Source of the DNA: Kutzneria kofuensis
GTDB taxonomy: Bacteria; Actinomycetota; Actinomycetes; Mycobacteriales; Pseudonocardiaceae
Length of the DNA stretch: 64,000 nt
Assembly: GCF_014203355.1 (NCBI RefSeq)
Contig: NZ_JACHIR010000001.1
Span: 558,001-622,000 of the forward strand
Direction: 5' to 3'
Shown in pieces: positions 27,328 through 34,824 of the stretch. Each line of letters opens with the position of its first letter. Position 1 is the first letter of the stretch. The notes under the pieces are model-generated. The model worked only from the letters and a program-made list of their open reading frames with translations, made no database searches and was not told where the DNA came from. The translations under genes and the position numbers were made by a program.

Positions 27328-29874
27328 CACAGTTCCCGCCGCCCCGTCGACGGTGATCTCGTCGCCGGTGGCGATCCGCTGGGTGGCGTTCGGAACCCCG
27401 ACCACCGCCGGAATCCCGTACTCCCGAGCCACGACGGCCCCGTGCGAGTTGGCGCCGCCCATCTCCATCACCAGCCCGCCGGCGGTGAGGAACAGCGGTG
27501 TCCAGCCCGGATCCGTCGACGGGGCAACGAGAATCTCCCCGGGTTCGAGGTGCGCGCCGACGGGATCCAGCACCACGCGGGCGATGCCGGTGATGTGGCC
27601 GGTGGAGGCGGCGGTGCCGACCAGCGCGCCGTCGGCCGGCGGCGGTGCGATGGCCTCGGGGTCGGTGCCGTCGGACAGCAGCATCTGCGGAACCTTGCGG
27701 CGGTGAAGTTCCCGGTCGTACGACTCGTGCCTGGCCGCGACGACCTCCCGGAAGTCCTTGCCGGCCAGGGCTTCCCGGCACTCCTTGAGCGTCAGGAAGA
27801 AGACGTCGTCGGCGCAGGCGAGACGGTCGGCGGCCGCCAGATCAGCGCCGACGTGCTGGAGTTGGCGGCGAACCTCGGCGAGGGTCTGGATCAGGAAGAA
27901 CTTCGGCGTCTCCCGCAGACCGGCAAGGCGGCGGGTGCGGCGGAGCGCGAACCGGACGAGGCGTCCGCGGACGCCGCCGGCCTTGCCGGACAACGACCGG
28001 ATCATCGCCTCGGCCTCGGCGCTGCCGCGGGCGAACTGGGCGTCCGGGGCGGCGTCGGGGTCGTCCAGCCGCAGGTAGTTGGCCAGCACGCCGAGAATGT
28101 GGGTCGGGTCGTCGGCCCAGCGGGGCATCCCGAGGTCGATCTCGGCGACGGCTCGGTGGCCGTACCGGGCCAGGAACCCTTGCAGCGCCAGCTGAACCTC
28201 GGCGGGCAGCGTGCCGGCGCGATACCGGGCGGACAGCTCGGCGGGCCCGCTGGTCGTGAACAGGTCCGTGTGGGCGCGGAGCCGGGTCGCCACGTGCCAG
28301 AGTTCGAGATCCATCTCCGTGGTGACGTTGTGCGGGAGTCCACGAAGGACGGTCTCCAGACCGGCGCCGCTGCCCAGCAGCCGGCGGGCGAACGCCAGCA
28401 TGATGAAACCCGCCAGCGGCACGGGAAGCGCCTTCGGCAGCATCGTGGGGATCTCCGGCATCGCGCGGATGACGTGCTCCAGCCTGGTCCTTGAGTCATG
28501 CTCGCCGGACAGGGTCGTGGTAGCCAGCAAACGCTTGCCCACACCGTCGAGACGCCGCTCGGCGGCCGCGGGCCGGATCATCGCCTCGATCAGCCGGAAC
28601 GGGAATCCCATCCGCAGCATCAGCTTCACGATGCGCAGTGCCGCCGGGAAGGCACCGGGCCGCAGCGCCATGTCGGGGTCGTCGAACAGCGACCGCATCG
28701 CGGCGGCCGACCGCGCCTCCATCACGTCGAAGATCCGCGGAACCACCGCCCGGCCCAGGCGACTGCGCATGACCGCCGTGACATCGCCGTACACCCGCTG
28801 TCCGGCGTCGGAGAAGAACGCCGGCCCGGCCAGGGCATCGGTGACCGGCAGGCGGAACATGCGCCGCCCGCCGCTGGCGATGAGCCGGAACGACGCCAGC
28901 CCCATCGGCGTGATGGGCCGATACAGGCCCTGCGCGACGGAAACACAGATGTAGGCCCGCCGGCCCCGGCCGTCGTTGGATGGACTGTCGGGCACCGGAA
29001 ACAGGGTCGTGATCGGACGGGCCTGCGTCAGCCACAACCGGCCGTCGGCGTCGATGGCCCACTCGGTGTCCTGCGGGCTCCCGTAGTGCCGCTCGACCCG
29101 GTCCCCCAGCGCCGCCAGCTCACGGATCTGCTGGTCCGACAGGCACGGCTCGCTGCCGTCGACCTCAACCTCTCGCGTGCCACCGCCGGCAACGGACCGG
29201 ACGGCGATCTTCTTGTCCCCCAAGCGCCGCTGAAGGATCGCACCCGTCGCCGTGTCGACGACGAAGTGGTCCGGGTTGACCGAGCCCGACACGACGGTCT
29301 CCCCCAGGCCGGCGTTGGCGTCGATCACGGCCTCGCGCCGCCGGCCGGTGACCGGGTTGGCGGTGAACAGCACACCCGCCACCTCGGCGTCGACCATGAG
29401 CTGCACGACCGCCGCGAGCTCGACGGCGTTGTGGTCGATGCCGTTGCTCTCCCGGTAGGCGTACGCGCGATCCGTCCACAGCGACGCCCAGCACCGGCGC
29501 ACGGCGTCCAGCACGGCATCGGCGCCGACGACGTTGAGGAACGTGTCCTGCTGACCGGCGAAGCTGGCGAACGGCAGGTCCTCGGCGGTGGCCGACGACC
29601 GCACGGCGACCGGGGCATCCGCGCCCAGCTCCGCGTACCGGGACCGGATCTCGTCGGCGATGTCGGCGGGGATCTCGACGCCGAGCAGCGCCTCCCGCAC
29701 CCGGTCGAGCGGAATCCCGGCCGCCACCCGCCGGTACGCCTCGGTGGTCACGCAGAAGCCCGGCGGCACCGGCAGGCCGGCCCCGGTCAGCTCCCCGAGG
29801 TTGGCCGCCTTGCCGCCGACGGCGGCCAGCATGGTGCCGTCGATACGGGCGAAGTCCAAGGTCAGCGTCGACAT
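27316..29874 (-). CDS. Rifampin-phosphotransferase-like / PEP-synthase-type protein
   Basis: An 852-residue protein. The N-terminal ATP-grasp domain (about 1-310) has VGGKAANLGELTGAGLPVPPGF, PVAVRSSATAEDLPFASFAGQQDTFLNV and WLTQARPITTLFPV. A central helical domain contains FLARYGHRAVAEIDLGMPRWADDP, close to the rifampin-binding region of Rph. The C-terminal phosphohistidine domain has H811 in GGANSHGAVVAREYGIPAVVG. Rph enzymes use ATP to phosphorylate rifamycins. Rph is favoured over PEP synthase because of the central domain and the missing PEP/pyruvate barrel. ATG 29874 begins the conserved region. Confidence 0.8.
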   Translation of the reverse strand: MSTLTLDFARIDGTMLAAVGGKAANLGELTGAGLPVPPGFCVTTEAYRRVAAGIPLDRVREALLGVEIPADIADEIRSRYAELGADAPVAVRSSATAEDLPFASFAGQQDTFLNVVGADAVLDAVRRCWASLWTDRAYAYRESNGIDHNAVELAAVVQLMVDAEVAGVLFTANPVTGRRREAVIDANAGLGETVVSGSVNPDHFVVDTATGAILQRRLGDKKIAVRSVAGGGTREVEVDGSEPCLSDQQIRELAALGDRVERHYGSPQDTEWAIDADGRLWLTQARPITTLFPVPDSPSNDGRGRRAYICVSVAQGLYRPITPMGLASFRLIASGGRRMFRLPVTDALAGPAFFSDAGQRVYGDVTAVMRSRLGRAVVPRIFDVMEARSAAAMRSLFDDPDMALRPGAFPAALRIVKLMLRMGFPFRLIEAMIRPAAAERRLDGVGKRLLATTTLSGEHDSRTRLEHVIRAMPEIPTMLPKALPVPLAGFIMLAFARRLLGSGAGLETVLRGLPHNVTTEMDLELWHVATRLRAHTDLFTTSGPAELSARYRAGTLPAEVQLALQGFLARYGHRAVAEIDLGMPRWADDPTHILGVLANYLRLDDPDAAPDAQFARGSAEAEAMIRSLSGKAGGVRGRLVRFALRRTRRLAGLRETPKFFLIQTLAEVRRQLQHVGADLAAADRLACADDVFFLTLKECREALAGKDFREVVAARHESYDRELHRRKVPQMLLSDGTDPEAIAPPPADGALVGTAASTGHITGIARVVLDPVGAHLEPGEILVAPSTDPGWTPLFLTAGGLVMEMGGANSHGAVVAREYGIPAVVGVPNATQRIATGDEITVDGAAGTVSLR

Positions 29875-29929
29875 GACGCCGAGGTTAGGACTCCCCGGCA
29901 CCAAACTCAACAGCTGTTGAATAACGAAC

Positions 29930-30913
29930 TCAGGACTCGGTGTGCCGGTGCACGGCGAACATCGCCCGCTCGTCACCCTCCCCCACGCAGCTGACCAGAG
30001 CCTCCTCCAGCCCGCTCATGTCCACGCCGATCAACACCAGGCTGGTCCGGCGCGGTTCGTTCCTGCCCCATGGGGCACGCCGAAAGCGCAGGAAGCCGCC
30101 GACCACCTGCAGCTCGTACCGCTCAGGCTGTCCGAAGTGGACGTAACCCTTGATCCGGAACACGCCGTCCGGGCGGCCGTCGAGGAACGCCATCAACCGC
30201 TCGGGATGCATCGGCTCGTCGGTCTCGAAGGACACGCTCTGGTACAGCGCGTGGGCGTGCTCCCCATGGTCCGTCGCGCCGTGGTCCTCCAGGTCGTCGA
30301 ACGACAGCTGCGCCGGCCGCGGGCGCTCCCGACGGTCGAACAGCAGCCCCGGGTCGAGCCGCCCGTACTCGGTGGTGACGATCGCGCCGCCCTCGGCCAG
30401 CTCCGTCACCACGGCGAACACCTCGGCCAGCTCGGCGGCGTCCACCCGGTCGACCTTGTTCAGCACCACCAGGTCCGCGACCTGCAGGTGCTTGTCCAGC
30501 TCCGGATGCCGCTCCCGGGTGGCGGCGAACTCGACGGCGTCCACCACCTCGACCAGGCCGCCGTACTCGACCGACGGGTCCGCGCTGCCCAGCACCTGCC
30601 GGGCCACCGCCTGCGGCTCGGCGATGCCGCTGGCCTCCACCACGATCACGTCCACCGTGCCGGTCAGCTTGCCCAGCACGTCGTCCAGCCCGCCCTCGTC
30701 GGTCACGCAGCACACGCAGCCGTTGGACAGCGACACCATCGCGTCCACCTGGCCGGCGACCGCCATCGCGTCGATGTTCACCGCGCCGAAGTCGTTGACC
30801 ACCACCCCGATCCGGGTGCCGGAACTGGTCCGGAGCAGGTGGTTGAGCAGCGTTGTCTTGCCCGCGCCGAGAAAACCGGCCAGCACCACCACGGGGACAG
30901 TCGTCCGCGCCAT
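29930..30913 (-). CDS. COG0523 (CobW-like) GTPase, metal chaperone type
   Basis: A 327-residue G3E GTPase. Walker A is GFLGAGKTTLLNHLL at about residues 12-26, the metal-binding motif is GCVCCV at about 65-70, the base motif is NKVD, and a CobW_C domain ends the protein (DGVFRIKGYVHFGQPERYELQVVGGF). A His-rich stretch (HGATDHGEHAHAL) is also present. COG0523 proteins deliver zinc or other metals to target enzymes. No Zur-type box could be confirmed upstream. Confidence 0.87.
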   Translation of the reverse strand: MARTTVPVVVLAGFLGAGKTTLLNHLLRTSSGTRIGVVVNDFGAVNIDAMAVAGQVDAMVSLSNGCVCCVTDEGGLDDVLGKLTGTVDVIVVEASGIAEPQAVARQVLGSADPSVEYGGLVEVVDAVEFAATRERHPELDKHLQVADLVVLNKVDRVDAAELAEVFAVVTELAEGGAIVTTEYGRLDPGLLFDRRERPRPAQLSFDDLEDHGATDHGEHAHALYQSVSFETDEPMHPERLMAFLDGRPDGVFRIKGYVHFGQPERYELQVVGGFLRFRRAPWGRNEPRRTSLVLIGVDMSGLEEALVSCVGEGDERAMFAVHRHTES

Positions 30914-30977
30914 GGTCCCCTTCCCGAATGTCGCGATTTCCGCCCATGATAACCGGTGTCGTGGTTACAGTCGGTAC

Positions 30978-31352
30978 ATGATTGACTTCGAGAAGGCGAC
31001 GCTGCTCAAGCTGGCCCGCATCGACCCTCGGGACATCGCCGGCAGCGTGGAGCCGCTGATCGTGCCCGGCGAGGAGTTGCACGCGGCGTTCAAGACGGTG
31101 CGGGACTTCGTCGTCTTCACGAACAAGCGGGTGATCGCGGTCAACGTGCAGGGCATGACCGGCAAGAAGAAGGACTACACCTCGCTGCCGTACAGCAAGA
31201 TCCAGGCCTTCTCGGTGGAGACCGCCGGCCACTTCGACCTCGACGCCGAGCTGGACCTGTGGTTCAGCGGCCTGGGCAAGGTGCGCTTCGAGTTCCGCGG
31301 CGAGTCCGACATCCGGCAGATCAGTCAGCTGATCGGCTCGTACGTGCTATGA
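30978..31352 (+). CDS. Bacterial PH-domain protein (bPH_1)
   Basis: A 124-residue protein that is entirely a bacterial PH domain: PGEELHAAFKTVRDFVVFTNKRVIAVNVQGMTGKKKDYTSLPYSKIQAFSVETAG and a closing amphipathic helix. It is divergent from the COG0523 gene by 64 bp. These domains form pentameric rings in related proteins; cellular role unknown. Confidence 0.85.
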   Translation: MIDFEKATLLKLARIDPRDIAGSVEPLIVPGEELHAAFKTVRDFVVFTNKRVIAVNVQGMTGKKKDYTSLPYSKIQAFSVETAGHFDLDAELDLWFSGLGKVRFEFRGESDIRQISQLIGSYVL

Positions 31353-31353
31353 G

Positions 31354-32601
31354 ATGAGCATGGAAACCCTGCCGTGCGGGCACGTGGCCGAGGCCGGCGA
31401 CATCCGGATGTGCGCGCATCTGGTGGCCGAGAAGCCGCCGTGGGCCTCGTACCGGTGCTTGACCGGTCGCGGCCTCGAGTACGTGCGCCTGTGCGAGCCG
31501 TGTGTCGACGGCGGGCTCTCGGCAACCGTCACGGTGTGCGTCGGCTGCGTCGAGCGGGTCGAGGCGCAGACGCACTCCCGTGGCACGCGCGGGCGGCCGG
31601 AGTTCCGGCGCCGTGACGAGGTCCTGGCCGAGCCGACTTCCGTTGCCTGCACGGTGGTTCCGCGCAACGAGTACTGCCTGGCGGCGCTGCCCGACGGCTG
31701 GCTGGCCCTGACCGACGACGCCCTGATCCGCATCGCCGACGACGGCGCCACGACCTTCGTCGGCGAAGTGGACTTCGAGGAGTGGTACGACCCGGACGAC
31801 GAGAACTCGCCGGAGGCGGTGGGCGACTTCGAGATCGGCTCGGGGCTGCATGTCTCCCCCGACGGCCGCTTTGCCGCCGTGGTAACGAATTTCGGCCGCT
31901 ACGGCATCGTGATCGACCTGTCGGACGGCTCCGTCGTGCTCGAACTCGACCGGACCTTCGACGACAACTGGACCACGTTCTTCCCCTTCGCCTTCCTGCC
32001 CGACGGCACGTTCGTCACGGCGACGGCCAGCAACTGCCTGGACCGCTTCGACCTCGCCACCGGGAATTGCCTTACCGAGCGCGACATCTCCTACGGCACC
32101 GAGCGCTACGTGGACTGCTTCCACGGCGGCCTGACGCCCAGCCCGTCCGGCCGCTGGCTGATCGACGACGGTTGGGTGTGGATGCCGATCGGCGTCCTCA
32201 GCGCCATCGACACGGTGGCCTGGGCGCGGGACCGGTACGCCGCGGAGCACGGCGTCACCGTCGACGACCCGGATGGCGACTGGAACCGGCCGCTGGCCTG
32301 GCTGGACGACGAGATGGTGGCGGTGCAGCGGATCGGCCGCTCCTGGGACAGGATGATCGACGGCGTCACCCTGTACCGGGCGCCGACGTTCGAGAAGGTC
32401 GGCCACTTCTATGGCCCCACCGGCCGGATGTGGGCGCATCGCGGTCGGCTGCACACCGTCACGGATGAGGGCATGGAGGTCTGGGACCCCGCTGACGGCG
32501 CGCGCATCGGCCTGCTCAAAGGATTCTCACCCACCGCGCACAACCGTGCCGCCGGCGTGTTCGCGCAGCTCACCGACGGACAACTGCGTACCTGGCGGTA
32601 A
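31354..32601 (+). CDS. Cys-rich/beta-propeller-like protein of unknown function
   Basis: A 415-residue protein starting two bases after the PH-domain stop, with a second Met two codons on. The first 70 residues are Cys/His-rich (LPCGHV, RMCAHL, YRCLTG, RLCEPCVDGG, TVCVGCVERV), arranged like a metal site. The remainder resembles a beta-propeller with repeated strand-turn units (GLHVSPDGRFAAVVTNFGRYGIVIDLSDGSVV, FAFLPDGTFVTATASNCLDRFDLATGNCL, LTPSPSGRWLIDDGWVW). I do not recognise a family; probably a structural or sensing protein. Confidence 0.7.
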   Translation: MSMETLPCGHVAEAGDIRMCAHLVAEKPPWASYRCLTGRGLEYVRLCEPCVDGGLSATVTVCVGCVERVEAQTHSRGTRGRPEFRRRDEVLAEPTSVACTVVPRNEYCLAALPDGWLALTDDALIRIADDGATTFVGEVDFEEWYDPDDENSPEAVGDFEIGSGLHVSPDGRFAAVVTNFGRYGIVIDLSDGSVVLELDRTFDDNWTTFFPFAFLPDGTFVTATASNCLDRFDLATGNCLTERDISYGTERYVDCFHGGLTPSPSGRWLIDDGWVWMPIGVLSAIDTVAWARDRYAAEHGVTVDDPDGDWNRPLAWLDDEMVAVQRIGRSWDRMIDGVTLYRAPTFEKVGHFYGPTGRMWAHRGRLHTVTDEGMEVWDPADGARIGLLKGFSPTAHNRAAGVFAQLTDGQLRTWR

Positions 32602-32726
32602 CCTCCGGCCGGCGCAGCGCCGGCTGCTCCCCATGGCGTCAGTCCCCCTCCGGTCCGGCGCAAAGCGCGTTTCGCGTGGCGAGAACCGGGCAATCGTCGG
32701 GGGTCACACCGACGAAGGAGGACCCC

Positions 32727-33275
32727 ATGTCGACCACAGCCATCGTGATCGTGGTCGTTGTCGTTGTCGTGCTGCTGGTGGCCGCGCTCGTGGCGCGCCC
32801 CTACCTGAAGCGCCGGCAGCTGCAGGCCAAGTTCGGCCCCGAATACGACCATCTGGTGCGGGACAAGGGAGATCGCCGCACCGCCGAGCAGGAGCTCGAG
32901 GAGCGCCAGCGCCGGCACGAGCGGTTCGAGCTGCGCCCGCTGAGCGAGGAGAGCCGGGAGGGCTACCTGCGCGACTGGGCCTGGGCGCAGGAGCAGTTCG
33001 TGGACTCGCCGCGCGGCGCCGTCCGGCGGGCCGACGAGCTGGTCGGGCAGATCATGCGCGAGCGGGGCTACCCGGTCGAGGGCACCGAGCAGCAGATCGC
33101 CGACCTGTCCGTCGAGCACTCGGCGGTGCTGGACAACTACCGCATCGCGCACGACATCTCCAGCCGCGGCGACGACGACGCACCGTCCACTGAGGACCTG
33201 CGCAACGCCATGCGGCACTACCGCACGCTCGTCGAGGACCTGCTCGACCACGCCACGACGGAACGGAGCAAGTGA
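32727..33275 (+). CDS. Membrane-anchored helical protein, paralogous to its neighbour
   Basis: A 182-residue protein with an N-terminal hydrophobic helix rich in Val (AIVIVVVVVVVLLVAALVA, about residues 5-23), then a charged linker (TAEQELEERQRRHERFE) and a C-terminal domain (WAWAQEQFVDSPRGAVRRADELV ... STEDLRNAMRHYRTLVEDLL). The same C-terminal pattern appears in the next gene, so the two are duplicates. ATG 32727 follows AAGGAGG. Seen in many actinobacteria as unnamed secreted or anchored proteins; function unknown. Confidence 0.75.
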   Translation: MSTTAIVIVVVVVVVLLVAALVARPYLKRRQLQAKFGPEYDHLVRDKGDRRTAEQELEERQRRHERFELRPLSEESREGYLRDWAWAQEQFVDSPRGAVRRADELVGQIMRERGYPVEGTEQQIADLSVEHSAVLDNYRIAHDISSRGDDDAPSTEDLRNAMRHYRTLVEDLLDHATTERSK

Positions 33276-33904
33276 TGCGACAGCACGAGGACAGCAAGAA
33301 CGTCACGACCACCGAGGACATCGCGGCCGTCGACGAACCCCGTGCCGAGACCGACCCGATCGACTCGGACCGGACCGACGCCGACCGCGTCGAGTCGGAG
33401 CGCGTCGACACCGACCGCGCCTCCGATGACCGGATCTCCGGCGACCGGTTCTCCGACGACGAGCGGATGGCCTCCGGCCAGACCGACTCGGAGCGGATCG
33501 GCTCGGAGCGGGACGACGACCGGGTCGTCACCGTCGACGAGACGGCCCGCCCCACCGACACCACGCTCGCCGGCCGGCACGAGCCCGGCCACGTCGCCGA
33601 GGTCCCCGGCCAGCGTCAGCCCGGCGACGCCGCCGCCGACGTCCTGTTCGACGAGGCCGACGCCGCCCGCTTCCGGGACCGCTGGCGCGAGGTGCAGGCC
33701 GGCTTCGTCGACGACCCGAAGCGCGCCGTGCAGGACGCGGACGTGCTGGTCGCCGAGCTGATGCAGTCGCTGGCCTCAGCGTTCAGCGAGCGCAAGCACC
33801 TGCTCGAGGACCAGTGGCGGGAGGGGTCGAGCGCCGAGACCGAGGATCTGCGCCTGGCCCTGCGCGGCTACCGGTCGTTCCTGGACCAGCTGCTGGCGCA
33901 CTGA
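33275..33904 (+). CDS. Soluble paralogue with Asp/Arg-rich repeat region
   Basis: A 209-residue protein whose ATG shares a base with the upstream stop (TGATG). Residues about 25-85 are an acidic/basic low-complexity stretch built from repeats of D/E-S/T-D/E-R (for example SDRTDADRVESERVDTDR). The C-terminus (FRDRWREVQAGFVDDPKRAVQ, DADVLVAELMQ ... ETEDLRLALRGYRSFLDQLLAH) is homologous to that of the upstream gene. The repeat part is probably disordered. Function unknown. Confidence 0.75.
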   Translation: MRQHEDSKNVTTTEDIAAVDEPRAETDPIDSDRTDADRVESERVDTDRASDDRISGDRFSDDERMASGQTDSERIGSERDDDRVVTVDETARPTDTTLAGRHEPGHVAEVPGQRQPGDAAADVLFDEADAARFRDRWREVQAGFVDDPKRAVQDADVLVAELMQSLASAFSERKHLLEDQWREGSSAETEDLRLALRGYRSFLDQLLAH

Positions 33905-34000
33905 CCAGTCGGGGCCGCCACCCTGACGGCGACCCTGAAATGACCCTGGTCCTCTTCCGTTGCGACGCCACCGGCGGCACCGGCCGGGCAGGATGGGGGC

Positions 34001-34372
34001 ATGAAGACCCTGCTGAACCTGATCTGGCTGGTGCTGTCCGGCTTCTGGATGGCGCTGGGCTACGCCGTGGCCGGCGTGATCTGCTGCGTGCTGATCATCA
34101 CGATCCCGTTCGGCGTCGCGTCGTTCCGGATGGCGAACTACGCGCTGTGGCCGTTCGGCCGCACCCTGGTCGACAAGCCGACCTCCGGCGCGGGCGCGGT
34201 GCTCGGCAACATCATCTGGTTGGTGGTGGCGGGCTGGTGGCTGGCACTCGGGCATCTGGTCACCGGCTTCCTGCTCTGCGTCACGATCATCGGCATCCCG
34301 CTCGGGGTGGCGAACTTCAAGCTGATCCCGGTGTCACTGCTGCCGCTCGGCAAGCAGATCGTCGAGACCTGA
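34001..34372 (+). CDS. YccF-family inner-membrane protein
   Basis: A 123-residue protein of two tandem YccF units, each with a hydrophobic helix and the turn TIPFGVASFRMANYALWPFGR or IGIPLGVANFKLIPVSLLPLG. The duplication and length match the family. The role is not known. The last 39 bp overlap the 3' end of the convergent sigma-like gene. Confidence 0.88.
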   Translation: MKTLLNLIWLVLSGFWMALGYAVAGVICCVLIITIPFGVASFRMANYALWPFGRTLVDKPTSGAGAVLGNIIWLVVAGWWLALGHLVTGFLLCVTIIGIPLGVANFKLIPVSLLPLGKQIVET

Positions 34373-34771
34373 TTTCGTCACGCCGCGCGCCGCGAGAGCG
34401 TCCTTGAACGCATGCAGCGCGACGAAGGCGTCCTTGGTTGCGGTCGCGCCGGCCTTCGGCGCGACCAAAACGTCACGGTGCCGGGGCGGCAGCGCGAGCA
34501 GCGCGTCGGCGACGGCGAGCTGGCGGCGCTGCGCCGCCGGAACCACGCTGTCGGTGCCCTCACCCACCACGTCCTGCACGGTCCGGAACAGCCACAGCCT
34601 GGCCTGCACGCCTTCGCCCAGGTCACGGGCCTTGGCCGCCCGAACCAGGGTCTGCGTGACGACGTCCTCGGCCCAGGCGCGGCGGCCCCCGGTCAGCCGG
34701 TTCGCGTATGCCATCAGCGCGGCCCCGTGCTGCTGGTACAACGCCCGGACGACCTTCTCACCCCTAGCCAT
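34334..34771 (-). CDS. ECF sigma-factor-like protein, degenerate region 4
   Basis: A 145-residue protein. Region 2 resembles ECF sigma factors (ALYQQHGAALMAYANRLTGGRRAWAEDVVTQTLVRAAKARD), and RLWLFRTVQDVV matches the usual region 2 end. Region 4 starts normally (ADALLALPPRHRDVLV), but the second helix of its HTH is replaced by APKAGATATKDAFVALHAF. ATG 34771 is chosen; ATG 34789 is possible and neither has a clear ribosome site. DNA binding at the -35 element is doubtful, so it may be inactive or act otherwise. Confidence 0.6.
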   Translation of the reverse strand: MARGEKVVRALYQQHGAALMAYANRLTGGRRAWAEDVVTQTLVRAAKARDLGEGVQARLWLFRTVQDVVGEGTDSVVPAAQRRQLAVADALLALPPRHRDVLVAPKAGATATKDAFVALHAFKDALAARGVTKSGLDDLLAERQQ

Positions 34772-34824
34772 GGTTCGAGTTTCAACCATCCGCGTGGATG
34801 GGACATCGGGGAAACCCACAGCGC

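Noticed and set aside
30950-30967. TAACC ... GGTTA repeat between the COG0523 and PH-domain genes as a Zur box
   Set aside because: Only five bases per arm match and the sequence does not fit the known actinobacterial Zur consensus.
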